NCBI GenBank assembly: GCA_026388125.1
Contig: JAPLKJ010000274.1
Span: forward strand, 1-32,372
Length of the DNA stretch: 32,372 nt
Direction of reading: 5' to 3'
Source: Elusimicrobiota bacterium
GTDB taxonomy: Bacteria; Elusimicrobiota; Elusimicrobia; Elusimicrobiales; UBA9959
Part shown: piece by piece, positions 22,974 to 30,654 of the stretch
Numbering within the stretch: the stretch's first letter is position 1
Layout of the letters: each line of letters starts with the position of its first letter
Program-made: the position numbers and the translations under genes
The notes under the pieces: model-generated
The model's input: only the letters and a program-made list of their open reading frames with translations
Database searches by the model: none
Told to the model about the DNA's origin: nothing

Positions 22974-23159
22974 ATGGCTACATATGCTTGGATGGCGAAG
23001 ATGCGCAAACCGCAGAAGTTCTCTACGCGCTTCCGTAACCGCTGCCAGATCTGCGGACGGCCCCGCGCGTATTACCGCGATTTCGGTCTGTGCAGGATCT
23101 GCCTGCGGAAGATGGCCCACGAAGGCCTTATCCCGGGGCTGAGGAAGTCGAGCTGGTAA
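22974..23159 (+). CDS. rpsN: 30S ribosomal protein S14, zinc-binding (type Z)
   Basis: S14 is needed for late assembly of the small-subunit head. The 61-residue size and C24-x2-C27 with C40-x2-C43 identify the zinc form. [25 protein letters not shown] and the end LRKSSW are canonical. AAAGGAGAAAA lies upstream of the ATG. Confidence 0.98.
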   Translation: MATYAWMAKMRKPQKFSTRFRNRCQICGRPRAYYRDFGLCRICLRKMAHEGLIPGLRKSSW

Positions 23160-23225
23160 GAGCGGGCCTCAGGGCGGGCGCCCGGGCGCGAGTTAAAGTT
23201 TTCAGATCAAGTAAGAGGTGAAAAA

Positions 23226-23633
23226 ATGGATCCGATATCGAACATGTTGATTTCAATAAAGAACGCCGCCGCCAAGCGGAAAGAGCGGGTCGACGTGCCT
23301 TTTTCCGGCATAAAATTCGGGATGATCAAACTTCTCAAGGAAGAGGGTTTCGTCTCCAATTACAAGGTGCTGGACCCCAAAGTGGACAAGACCATAGACC
23401 GGCGCGGCGTGATCCGCGTCACTCTCAAGTACACTATGGACAAGCAGCCGGTCATCGTGGGCATACGCCGCGTTTCCAAGCCCGGCCTGCGCGTTTACCG
23501 CGCGCACGACGAGATGCCCCGCATCCGCGCGGCCTTCGGCGTGACCATCCTTTCAACTTCCAAGGGCCTGCTTACGGACGCGGAAGCCAAGAAGCAGAAG
23601 GTCGGCGGAGAAGTTCTTTGCCAGGTGTGGTAA
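23226..23633 (+). CDS. rpsH: 30S ribosomal protein S8
   Basis: S8 binds the central domain of 16S rRNA; in E. coli it represses spc operon translation. The 135-residue protein starts DPISNMLISIKNAAAKRKERVDVPFSG and ends with STSKGLLTDAEAKKQKVGGEVLCQVW, the conserved S-T-S-x-G-x-x-T motif. AAGAGGTG precedes the ATG. The 66-nt gap before it contains a GC-rich patch without a clear T-run. Confidence 0.97.
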   Translation: MDPISNMLISIKNAAAKRKERVDVPFSGIKFGMIKLLKEEGFVSNYKVLDPKVDKTIDRRGVIRVTLKYTMDKQPVIVGIRRVSKPGLRVYRAHDEMPRIRAAFGVTILSTSKGLLTDAEAKKQKVGGEVLCQVW

Positions 23634-23688
23634 ACCGGTCCCGGGCAGCGGCGATCAGGAACTCGGAATTTAGAAAGAGGTAACAAAC

Positions 23689-24273
23689 ATGAGCAGAATT
23701 GGAAAAATGCCGGTAGCGCTTCCGGAGAAAGTGAAGGCCAGGGTTGAAGGCAGGAAAGTGCTGGTGGAAGGACCGCTGGGAAAACTTTCCTTCAACCTGC
23801 CCGACGGCATCAACGCCGACGTGAAAGATTCCAACATCGTGATGAGCGTCGCCAAGGGCGCCGTGGACAAGGGCGCCCTTTTCGGCACCTCCCGGGCGCG
23901 CGTCAACAACATGGTGACCGGCGTGGTAAAAGAATTTGAAAAGGTGCTCGAGATCAGCGGCGTAGGCTTCAAGGGCGCCGTAGAGGGGGCCAAGGTCACC
24001 ATGCAGCTGGGCTTCTCCCACCCGGTCATCCTCGACATCCCGCAGGGCATAAAAATGTCCTTCGACCCGAAGCAGGTCGTGCTTACCATCAAAGGCATCG
24101 ACCGGGAAGCGGTGGGGAACCTCGCCGCGCAGATAAAGCGGATCAAGCCCCCGGAGCCTTACAAGGGTACCGGCATAAAGTACCAGGGCGAACACATAAT
24201 ACGCAAGGCCGGCAAGACGGCGGCGGGTGCCAGCGGCGGCGGCGCGGCGGCGGGCGGCGCGGCCAAGAAGTAA
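23689..24273 (+). CDS. rplF: 50S ribosomal protein L6
   Basis: L6 supports the factor-binding region of the large subunit. The 194 residues begin MSRIGKMPVALPEKVKA and contain the tandem repeat fold and the C-terminal signature RIKPPEPYKGTGIKYQGEHIIRKAGK. About 20 extra residues rich in Gly/Ala follow and end in KK, like the tail on L3. AGAGGTAAC precedes the ATG. Confidence 0.97.
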   Translation: MSRIGKMPVALPEKVKARVEGRKVLVEGPLGKLSFNLPDGINADVKDSNIVMSVAKGAVDKGALFGTSRARVNNMVTGVVKEFEKVLEISGVGFKGAVEGAKVTMQLGFSHPVILDIPQGIKMSFDPKQVVLTIKGIDREAVGNLAAQIKRIKPPEPYKGTGIKYQGEHIIRKAGKTAAGASGGGAAAGGAAKK

Positions 24274-24297
24274 TTTTCAGGATAAACAGAGGGAACT

Positions 24298-24660
24298 ATG
24301 ATAAGCAAACAAGAAAGATATGAATTCCGGAAAGCGCGCTCGAGGAACCGGCTGTTCGAGAACGGCATACACCGGCTGCGCCTGAGCGTGTACCGGAGCA
24401 CGAAGTATCTCTACGCGCAGGTCGTAGACGACAAGAAGGGCGTTACGCTGGCCGCGGCCTCGACCCTGGACAAAGAGCTCAAGGGCAAGCTGAAATCCGG
24501 CAAGAGCGTGGAATCCGCCAAGATCGTCGGCGCCCTGCTGGCCAAGAGGGCCATCGCCAAAGGCGTAACCGAGGTCTGTTTCGACCGGGGCGGCAGGATA
24601 TATCACGGCCGCATCAAATCCCTCGCCGAGGGCGCGCGGGAAGCCGGGTTGAAATTTTAA
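24298..24660 (+). CDS. rplR: 50S ribosomal protein L18
   Basis: L18 brings 5S rRNA into the large subunit. The 120-residue protein has [31 protein letters not shown] and the C-terminal [26 protein letters not shown], both diagnostic. GAGGGAAC precedes the ATG, 24 nt after rplF. Confidence 0.97.
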   Translation: MISKQERYEFRKARSRNRLFENGIHRLRLSVYRSTKYLYAQVVDDKKGVTLAAASTLDKELKGKLKSGKSVESAKIVGALLAKRAIAKGVTEVCFDRGGRIYHGRIKSLAEGAREAGLKF

Positions 24661-24675
24661 CAGGAGAAGATAAAA

Positions 24676-25236
24676 ATGCTTAGAAACCAGAAACAGCTGA
24701 AGACTTCGAAAGAACTCAACGCCCAGGGCGGCCCCCGGCCCGCCGGCGATCCGATGGAGCTCGACCTGACCAACGCCAAGGAAGAAAAAGCGGTAGTCGT
24801 GGTGATCAACCGCGTTACCAAGGTGGTCAAGGGCGGCAAGCGCTTCTCCTTCAACGCTTTAGTCGTAGTCGGCGACAATAACGGCAAAGTAGGCGTGGGC
24901 CTGGGCAAGTCCAACGAGGTCCAGACCGCCATACAGAAAGGCACCGCCGGCGCCAAGAAAGAAATGATGCAGTTCCCGCTGACCGATTCCACCATCCCCC
25001 ACGAAGTGGAGGGGAATTTCGGCGCGGGCCACGTCTGGATGAAGCCGGCCATGAAAGGCACCGGCCTGATGGCGGGCGGCGGCGTGCGCGCGGTGCTGGA
25101 AGCCGCGGGCGTCAAGAACATCCTTACCAAGAACATCGGCACCAGGAACGCCTTCAACACGGTTTACGCCACCATGGACGCCCTCAAGCGCCTCAAGAGC
25201 AAAGAAGAAGTAATGAAGATCAGAGGAGACAAATAA
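24676..25236 (+). CDS. rpsE: 30S ribosomal protein S5
   Basis: S5 shapes the mRNA entry site and decoding accuracy. The double-stranded RNA-binding part begins at about 38 ([35 protein letters not shown]), followed by the ribosomal protein S5 domain 2-like fold ([21 protein letters not shown]). The first 35 residues form a variable polar arm. rpmD (L30), usually next, is absent: rplO starts 1 nt after the stop codon. Confidence 0.97.
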   Translation: MLRNQKQLKTSKELNAQGGPRPAGDPMELDLTNAKEEKAVVVVINRVTKVVKGGKRFSFNALVVVGDNNGKVGVGLGKSNEVQTAIQKGTAGAKKEMMQFPLTDSTIPHEVEGNFGAGHVWMKPAMKGTGLMAGGGVRAVLEAAGVKNILTKNIGTRNAFNTVYATMDALKRLKSKEEVMKIRGDK

Positions 25237-25237
25237 T

Positions 25238-25762
25238 ATGGTCGGACTCAACAATCTCAAGGCTAAACCGGGCTCGTTCCATAAACGCAAGCGCCTCGGC
25301 ACCGGGCAGGGTTCCGGCCACGGCCAGACCTCCACGCGCGGCCAGAAGGGCCAGGCCTCCACTTCCGGCGGCACCAAGCGCAACGGCTTCGAAGGCGGCC
25401 AGACCCCGCTGCTGCGCCGCATCCCCAAGAGCGGTTTCAGCAACGCCCAGTTCCGCACCGAGTACGAATGGGTGAACATCTCCTCTCTGGAGAAATATTT
25501 CCCCGCCGGTTCCGACGTGACCCCCGCCGACCTGCTCAAGCGCCGGCTGGTGAAGCACGACACGCTGGTCAAGATCCTCGGCAACGGCGAACTGACGAAA
25601 AAGCTCAACGTCACCGCCCATGCCTTCTCCAAAGGCGCGGCCGAGAAGATCACCAAGGCCGGCGGCAAGACCACTCAGCTCGTGGGCCGCAAGGAAGCCA
25701 AGTTCGCGGCGATAAAGGCCGAGAACTCCGCGAGGAAAAAAGCTAAAACGGAAAAGAAATAA
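25238..25762 (+). CDS. rplO: 50S ribosomal protein L15
   Basis: L15 is a late-assembly protein with an extended N-terminal arm in 23S rRNA. The arm is typical: LNNLKAKPGSFHKRKRLGTGQGSGHG, then GQKGQASTSGG and FEGGQTPLLRRIPK. The 174 residues are slightly longer than average, with a Lys-rich end. Its start follows rpsE almost directly (AGAGGAG upstream), and its stop shares one base with the secY ATG. Confidence 0.97.
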   Translation: MVGLNNLKAKPGSFHKRKRLGTGQGSGHGQTSTRGQKGQASTSGGTKRNGFEGGQTPLLRRIPKSGFSNAQFRTEYEWVNISSLEKYFPAGSDVTPADLLKRRLVKHDTLVKILGNGELTKKLNVTAHAFSKGAAEKITKAGGKTTQLVGRKEAKFAAIKAENSARKKAKTEKK

Positions 25763-27090
25763 TGCAAAACGTAACCGATATCTTCAAAATAGAGGAACTT
25801 AAAAAGAGGATATTATTCGTGCTGGGCGCCCTGGCGGTGTACCGCCTGGGCGCTGTCATCCCGATACCGGGCATCAACACGGCCGCGCTGCAGGCTATTT
25901 TTCAGGCGCAGGCCGGGTCCATCCTGGGTTTCCTCGATATTTTCTCCGGCGGCGCGCTGGGGCGCTTCTCCATCTTCTCGCTGGGCGTCATGCCCTACAT
26001 CAACGCCTCCATCATCATGAGCCTGGTGCAGGGAGCGCACGTGTTCCCCGTACTGGACCGCCTGCAGAAAGAAGGCGAGACCGGCCGGCGCAAGATAGTG
26101 CAGTTCACGCGCTATTTCACGCTCGCCCTGGCCACGCTGCAGTCCCTCGGGCTGACCCTGGCCATGACCAAGATGCAGGCCGGCGGCGGGCCGTCCATCG
26201 TGCTGAACCCGTCCTTCAGTTTCTACTTCGTGACCGTGCTCACGCTGGTCACCGGCACCGTGTTCGTGATGTGGCTGGGCGAACAGATAACGGAGCGCGG
26301 CATCGGCAACGGCATCTCGCTGATCATCTTCGCCGGCATCGTGGACCGCATGCCCGCGGCCGTGATGGGCATGATCAAGCTCATACAGATAGAGGAAATA
26401 AGCCTGCTCACCGGCCTGCTGATCGTGGCCATGGTGCTGATCATCACGGCTTTCGTGATCTGGGTGGAGACCGCGCAGCGCAAGATCCCCGTGCAGTACG
26501 CGCAGCGCATGGTGGGCCGCAAGATGTACGGCGGCGCCTCCACGTTCCTGCCGCTCAAGGTGGACCAGTCCGGCGTTATCGCCGTCATCTTCGCGGTGTC
26601 GCTCTTGAGCGTTCCCTACACGATAGGGTCGTTCAACCCCGGCTCCCCCTGGGGACAGAAACTGATGAGCCTGATGAACCACGGCAATATCCTTTACCAG
26701 CTGTGCTACGTGGCGCTGATCATTTTCTTCTGCTATTTCTACAACTCGGTCAGCATCAATCCGAAGGACCTCGCCGAGAACATGAAGAAGTGGGGCGGGT
26801 TCATCCCCGGCATCAGGCCCGGCGAGCCCACCGCCGCGCACATAGAATGGGTGCTTAACAGGATAACGCTGGGCGGGGCGCTCTTCGTCTCGATGATCGC
26901 CGTGCTGCCCGATTATCTGCGCGTTAAGTTCAACGTGCCGTTCTATTTCGGCGGCACCTCGCTGCTCATCGTGGTGGGCGTGGCGCTGGACACCGTGGCC
27001 CAGACCGAGGCGCATCTGGTGATGCGCAATTACGAGGGCTTCTATAAGAATTCCAAGGTGAAAGGCCGCTGGTTTAACGTCGGGAGCTGA
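25762..27090 (+). CDS. secY: Protein translocase subunit SecY
   Basis: SecY forms the protein-conducting channel of the inner membrane with SecE and SecG. The 442-residue length and about ten membrane helices fit. The N-terminal region reads ELKKRILFVLGALAVYRLGAVIPIPGI. The plug and second helix region is GGALGRFSIFSLGVMPYINASIIM. A QRKIPVQYAQR cytoplasmic loop and the late loop PTAAHIEWVLNRITLGGALF, both used in SecA/ribosome docking, are present. It overlaps rplO by one base, indicating coupled expression. Confidence 0.97.
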   Translation: MQNVTDIFKIEELKKRILFVLGALAVYRLGAVIPIPGINTAALQAIFQAQAGSILGFLDIFSGGALGRFSIFSLGVMPYINASIIMSLVQGAHVFPVLDRLQKEGETGRRKIVQFTRYFTLALATLQSLGLTLAMTKMQAGGGPSIVLNPSFSFYFVTVLTLVTGTVFVMWLGEQITERGIGNGISLIIFAGIVDRMPAAVMGMIKLIQIEEISLLTGLLIVAMVLIITAFVIWVETAQRKIPVQYAQRMVGRKMYGGASTFLPLKVDQSGVIAVIFAVSLLSVPYTIGSFNPGSPWGQKLMSLMNHGNILYQLCYVALIIFFCYFYNSVSINPKDLAENMKKWGGFIPGIRPGEPTAAHIEWVLNRITLGGALFVSMIAVLPDYLRVKFNVPFYFGGTSLLIVVGVALDTVAQTEAHLVMRNYEGFYKNSKVKGRWFNVGS

Positions 27091-27097
27091 CCAATAC

Positions 27098-27739
27098 ATG
27101 AACGTAATCCTTCTGGGGTATCCCGGTTCCGGTAAAGGGACGCAGGCCAAGGTCCTTGCCAAACAGTTCGGGCTTTTCCATGTTTCCACCGGCGATATTT
27201 TCCGGGAAGAGCTGGCGAAGAAAACGCCGCTGGGCCGTGAAGTGGCCGGCTACCTGTCCGCCGGCCGGCTGGTGCCGGACAAGCTGGTGCTGGAAGTGCT
27301 CAAGAGCAGGCTGGGCACCGAAACGCGCGGCTTGCTTTTCGACGGTTTCCCGCGCACCGTGGAGCAGGCCGAAGGGCTCGACGCGTGGTTCGACTCCCGC
27401 GGCATGGCCATGGACGCCGTAATTTTCATCAATGTCCCTGAAGCGGAAGTGGCCAAGCGCCTGGGCGACCGGCGCACCTGTTCCGGCTGCGGCAGGATCT
27501 ACAACGTGGGCACGCAGCCGCCGGCCAAGGCCGACGTGTGCGACGCCTGCGGCAAGCCGCTGGTAACCCGCGAGGACGACAAGCCCGGGGTCATAATCCG
27601 GCGCCTGCAGGTCTACAGGGACCAGACGGAGCCGCTGCTCGCTTACTACAGGGCCGCGGGTAATTTTTACGAAGCCAACGGCGGGTTGGACCCTGAGAGC
27701 GTGGCCGCTAACATCGCGGGCATGCTTAAAGGGAAATGA
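27098..27739 (+). CDS. adk: Adenylate kinase with zinc-binding lid
   Basis: Catalyses ATP + AMP to 2 ADP. The P-loop is G7-YPGSGKG with Lys13; the AMP-binding region includes STGDIFREEL, and F-D-G-F-P-R-T follows at 81-87. The lid holds C128-x2-C131 and C148-x2-C151, a structural zinc site as in Gram-positive-type enzymes. The 213-residue length is normal. It starts 7 nt after secY; its stop overlaps the map ATG by 4 nt. Confidence 0.97.
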   Translation: MNVILLGYPGSGKGTQAKVLAKQFGLFHVSTGDIFREELAKKTPLGREVAGYLSAGRLVPDKLVLEVLKSRLGTETRGLLFDGFPRTVEQAEGLDAWFDSRGMAMDAVIFINVPEAEVAKRLGDRRTCSGCGRIYNVGTQPPAKADVCDACGKPLVTREDDKPGVIIRRLQVYRDQTEPLLAYYRAAGNFYEANGGLDPESVAANIAGMLKGK

Positions 27740-28488
27740 TAGACATTAAAACCCCGCGGGAACTGGACAGCATGCGCGCGGCTTCGCGCGCGGTGGCGGG
27801 TACGCTGCTCCTGCTTAAAAATTTGGTGAAGCCGGGAGTCAGTACCGCCGAGCTGGACAGGTTCGCCGAGAAGCATCTGCGCGAACTGGGCGCGGCGCCG
27901 GCCTTCCTCGGCTACCGCGGTTATCCGGCCACTCTCTGCGTTTCTATCAACGAAGAAATTGTGCACGGGATCCCGAGCGAAAAGCGGATCGTTCGCGAGG
28001 GCGATATCGTCAGCCTCGACCTGGGCGCCATCTGCGAAGGCTTTTACGGGGACGCCGCCCTGACCGCGGCGGCCGGAAAGATCTCCGGCGCGGCGCGCAA
28101 GCTGATGGAAGTTACGGAACTTTCGCTGGCCAGGGCGCTGGCGGAAGTGAAGCAGGGAGCGCGCCTGGGCGACGTTTCCAACGCCGTGGAAAAATGCGCG
28201 GCGGCCAACGGCATGGCGGTGGTCCGGGAATTCACCGGGCACGGGATAGGGCGGAGGCTTCACGAGGAACCCTCCATCCCCAATTTCGGAAGGGCCGGAA
28301 CGGGGCCGGTGCTGAAGGCCGGGATGACGCTGGCGATAGAGCCGATGCTGTGCCTGGGCCGGCCGGAGATAGTGATAAAGAACGACGGCTGGACCGCGGT
28401 GGCCGCGGACGGCAGCCTGGCCGCCCACTACGAGCATACGGTGGCCGTCACCGAGAACGGCTTTGAAATTCTGAGCGCTGCGGTATAA
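27736..28488 (+). CDS. map: Type I methionine aminopeptidase
   Basis: Removes the initiator methionine from new proteins. All five metal ligands of the family are present: D95, D106, H169, E202 and E233. The active-site His77 and His176 are too, each two positions from the E. coli numbering. Signatures include NEEIVHGIPS and FTGHGIGRRLHEEPSIPN. The 250-residue length is standard. It overlaps adk by ATGA and uses the end of adk for ribosome access. Confidence 0.97.
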   Translation: MIDIKTPRELDSMRAASRAVAGTLLLLKNLVKPGVSTAELDRFAEKHLRELGAAPAFLGYRGYPATLCVSINEEIVHGIPSEKRIVREGDIVSLDLGAICEGFYGDAALTAAAGKISGAARKLMEVTELSLARALAEVKQGARLGDVSNAVEKCAAANGMAVVREFTGHGIGRRLHEEPSIPNFGRAGTGPVLKAGMTLAIEPMLCLGRPEIVIKNDGWTAVAADGSLAAHYEHTVAVTENGFEILSAAV

Positions 28489-28517
28489 AAGTAACGAGCG
28501 GAGAGCGGCTTATTTTG

Positions 28518-28523
28518 TATAAT
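28518..28523 (+). promoter_or_regulatory. Internal -10 box directly upstream of infA (leaderless candidate)
   Basis: TATTTTGTATAAT ends in a perfect TATAAT, 8 nt before the infA ATG at 28532. There is no Shine-Dalgarno sequence. It would let infA and the genes after it be transcribed independently of the upstream block. Confidence 0.5.
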
Positions 28524-28531
28524 ATATAAAT

Positions 28532-28753
28532 ATGTCAGAAAACAGCGAAAAAATCGAGATCGAAGGCATTGTAAAAGAGTCACTTCCCAATGCCACTTTC
28601 AGGGTGGAAATATCTCCGGGTAAGACTATCCTGGGCATAATCTCCGGCAAAATGCGCATCCACCATATCAAGATCCTCCCCGGAGACAAGGTCCGTCTTG
28701 AACTTTCTCCCTACGATTTGAGCAAGGGCCGGATAGTGTACCGCGAAAAATGA
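28532..28753 (+). CDS. infA: Translation initiation factor IF-1
   Basis: IF-1 is an OB-fold protein that occupies the A site during initiation. The 73 residues show [20 protein letters not shown] and [36 protein letters not shown], the family's full pattern. It begins 43 nt after map with an AT-rich upstream region, no Shine-Dalgarno sequence and a -10 box next to the start, unlike its neighbours. Confidence 0.97.
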   Translation: MSENSEKIEIEGIVKESLPNATFRVEISPGKTILGIISGKMRIHHIKILPGDKVRLELSPYDLSKGRIVYREK

Positions 28754-28788
28754 TCCGGGCCGGTTTTTTATAAAATGAGGTGCTTTAA

Positions 28789-28902
28789 ATGAAAGTAAGG
28801 GCCAGCGTAAAGAAGATCTGCAATAAGTGTACCATCGTCAAGCGCAAGGGCGTCGTGCGGGTTATCTGCGGAGACCCGCGCCATAAGCAGCGTCAGGGAT
28901 AA
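28789..28902 (+). CDS. rpmJ: 50S ribosomal protein L36, zinc-binding form
   Basis: A 37-residue protein with the zinc ligands C11, C14, C27 and H32 in [11 protein letters not shown] and [12 protein letters not shown], the standard C+ form of L36. GAGG about 8 nt upstream marks the ATG. It lies between infA and rpsM, as in many bacteria. Confidence 0.97.
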   Translation: MKVRASVKKICNKCTIVKRKGVVRVICGDPRHKQRQG

Positions 28903-28913
28903 TTTAAGTGTTG

Positions 28914-28954
28914 AAGAGCCGGGGAACTGAAGCGCCGAAGTTCCGAAAACTCTT
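28914..28954 (+). promoter_or_regulatory. Nested hairpin in the leader of rpsM (alpha operon position)
   Basis: Outer stem AAGAG (28914-28918) with CTCTT (28950-28954); inner stem GGAACT (28923-28928) with AGTTCC (28939-28944). The gap from rpmJ to rpsM is 124 nt, long for this block. In E. coli the rpsM leader folds into an S4-binding pseudoknot; a shared role is only inferred from position. Confidence 0.45.
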
Positions 28955-29026
28955 TTCAGCCGCGGTAAAAATTAAATGAAGCTTCAGGTCTCGGGCGCTC
29001 AAGAACTGAATTCTTAAGGAGAGGTT

Positions 29027-29425
29027 ATGGCACGAATAGCGGGCGTTGATTTGCCCAAAGAAAAAAAATTACGCGTAGCTCTGGCCAATGTTTTCGGCAT
29101 AGGCCGGCCGCTGGCGGAAAAAATACTCGAAGGGCTGAAGAACCAGATCTCGATAGATATCCGGGTCAAGGACCTCAACGAGGACCAGGTGGGGCTGCTG
29201 AACTCGGTGATCGCCAAGGAATACAAAGTTGAAGGCGAGCTCCGCCGGGAAATTACCGCCAACATGAAGCGGTACGTGGAAATAAACAGCTATCGCGGCT
29301 ACAGGCACAGAAGGAACCTTCCCGCCCGCGGCCAGCGCACCCGCACCAACGCCCGGACCCGCCGCGGCAGAAGGCGCACGGTCGGAGCGGCCGCGAAAGC
29401 GGCGCCCGCGGCAGGAGCGAAATAA
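29027..29425 (+). CDS. rpsM: 30S ribosomal protein S13
   Basis: S13 links the small-subunit head to the large subunit and P-site tRNA. The 132 residues start [19 protein letters not shown] and contain YGIG-like [13 protein letters not shown], the [11 protein letters not shown][12 protein letters not shown] core, and an Ala/Lys tail of about 15 residues beyond the usual end. AAGGAGAGG precedes the ATG. Confidence 0.97.
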   Translation: MARIAGVDLPKEKKLRVALANVFGIGRPLAEKILEGLKNQISIDIRVKDLNEDQVGLLNSVIAKEYKVEGELRREITANMKRYVEINSYRGYRHRRNLPARGQRTRTNARTRRGRRRTVGAAAKAAPAAGAK

Positions 29426-29440
29426 CCGGATAACCGGTTC

Positions 29441-29469
29441 CGGCGGCAGCCGGTAAAAGGCTGCCGCCG
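29441..29469 (+). promoter_or_regulatory. Perfect 11-bp hairpin between rpsM and rpsK
   Basis: CGGCGGCAGCC (29441-29451), loop GGTAAAA, GGCTGCCGCCG (29459-29469). This very stable stem has no T-run after it, so it is more likely an RNA processing, stability or regulatory element than a terminator. It lies 30 nt before the rpsK start and leaves AAGGAG free. Confidence 0.6.
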
Positions 29470-29498
29470 CGGATTTCGAGCAGAACAAGGAGAAAGTT

Positions 29499-29930
29499 AT
29501 GGCAGAAGAGAACAAAGGCCCGCAGCCCCAGGACGGGACCAAGAAGATGGAGCAGAAACCCCAGGCGAAACGCCGCTTCCGCACGGTAGCTTTCGCCCGC
29601 GTTTACATAAACTGCTCTTTCAATAACACGCTTATCACCTTCACCGACGAGAAAGGCAATGTCATCGCCTGGTCTACCTCCGGCGGCAACGGTTTCAGGG
29701 GCACGAAGAAAGGCACCCCTTTCGCGGCCCAGATAACGGCTTCAAAGGCTTCCGCCCGCGCCGCCGAATACGGCGTGAAGCAGGCCATGGTGCTGGTGAG
29801 CGGCCCCGTCCCGGGCCGCGAGACCGCCATCCGCGGCATTGCCGCCAGCGGCATCCATGTGGTCTCGATCAAGGATATCACGCCCATCCCGCACAACGGC
29901 TGCAGGCCGCCCAAGGCGCGCAGAGTTTAA
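29499..29930 (+). CDS. rpsK: 30S ribosomal protein S11
   Basis: S11 forms the platform near the E site. The core starts at about residue 25 (RRFRTVAFARVYINCSFNNTLITFTDEKGNVIAWSTSG) and ends SGIHVVSIKDITPIPHNGCRPPKARRV, both canonical. The first 24 residues are a polar extension. The length is 143. AAGGAGAAAG precedes the ATG. Confidence 0.98.
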   Translation: MAEENKGPQPQDGTKKMEQKPQAKRRFRTVAFARVYINCSFNNTLITFTDEKGNVIAWSTSGGNGFRGTKKGTPFAAQITASKASARAAEYGVKQAMVLVSGPVPGRETAIRGIAASGIHVVSIKDITPIPHNGCRPPKARRV

Positions 29931-29954
29931 TACCCGCGAGAGTGGACAGTGAAG

Positions 29955-29989
29955 CACTGAACACTAACCGCTGACCACTAACCGCTCAG
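29955..29989 (+). repeat. Tandem heptanucleotide repeat between rpsK and rpsD
   Basis: Five consecutive 7-nt units follow the pattern C-R-C-T-R-A-M (last unit degenerate). Units two and four are identical (CACTAAC), and units three and five share CGCT. Similar partial units (GTGGACAGTGAAG) lie just upstream at 29942-29954. A run of T (29992-29997) and GGAGG follow, then rpsD. It resembles the short tandemly repeated heptamers found in cyanobacteria and some other genomes. Confidence 0.65.
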
Positions 29990-30006
29990 TATTTTTTGGA
30001 GGATCA

Positions 30007-30639
30007 ATGTCGAGATATACCGGACCCAGCTGCAAGAAGTGCCAGAAGCTCAGCCAGAAAATGTTCCTTAAAGGAACGAAGTGCTTTACCAACTGCCTTG
30101 TCGACCGCCAGAAAGCCGTTAAGGAAAAACGCTTTACTTCCGGCCCCAGGAATAAAATGTCGGACTACGGCAAGCATCTGCGCGAGAAGCAGATAGCCCG
30201 CCTTACCGCGCAGATCGGCGAGACCCAGTTCCGCCGCTTCTTCACGAAGGCCACCAAGGACAAGGGCCAGACCGGCGAAGCGCTGCTGCGTTTCCTCGAG
30301 GTCAGGCTCGACAATATCGTCCGCCGCATGGGTTTCGCGGTCTCGCTGAAAGCCGCGCGCCAGCTCGTGAACCACGGGCATATCAAGGTCAACGGCCGCT
30401 GCGTCGATATCGCGTCCTGCCTGCTCAAGCCGGGCGACGAGGTCTCGATAGATCCCAAGACTTTGGATACCGTTCTGGTCAAGCAGGGCCTCGAGCACGC
30501 GGAGAAGACCGCGCAGCGCCCCAGCTTCATCTCCTGGAACGCCGCCACGAAGTCGGGCAAACTGGTGCGCTGGCCGGACCGCGCGGAGTCAAGCATCTCC
30601 GTCGACGAGCAGCTCATCGTAGAATACTATTCCAAGTAA
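30007..30639 (+). CDS. rpsD: 30S ribosomal protein S4, zinc-binding form
   Basis: S4 nucleates small-subunit assembly and can act as autoregulator of the alpha operon. The N-terminus has C9-x2-C12 and C26-x3-C30, the zinc (C+) form. An S4 RNA-binding domain is at about 95-155 (RLDNIVRRMGFAVSLKAARQLVNHGHIKVNGRCVDI). The 210-residue length is normal. GGAGG precedes the ATG, after the heptad-repeat gap. Confidence 0.98.
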   Translation: MSRYTGPSCKKCQKLSQKMFLKGTKCFTNCLVDRQKAVKEKRFTSGPRNKMSDYGKHLREKQIARLTAQIGETQFRRFFTKATKDKGQTGEALLRFLEVRLDNIVRRMGFAVSLKAARQLVNHGHIKVNGRCVDIASCLLKPGDEVSIDPKTLDTVLVKQGLEHAEKTAQRPSFISWNAATKSGKLVRWPDRAESSISVDEQLIVEYYSK

Positions 30640-30654
30640 GCGAGGTTTCAACTA

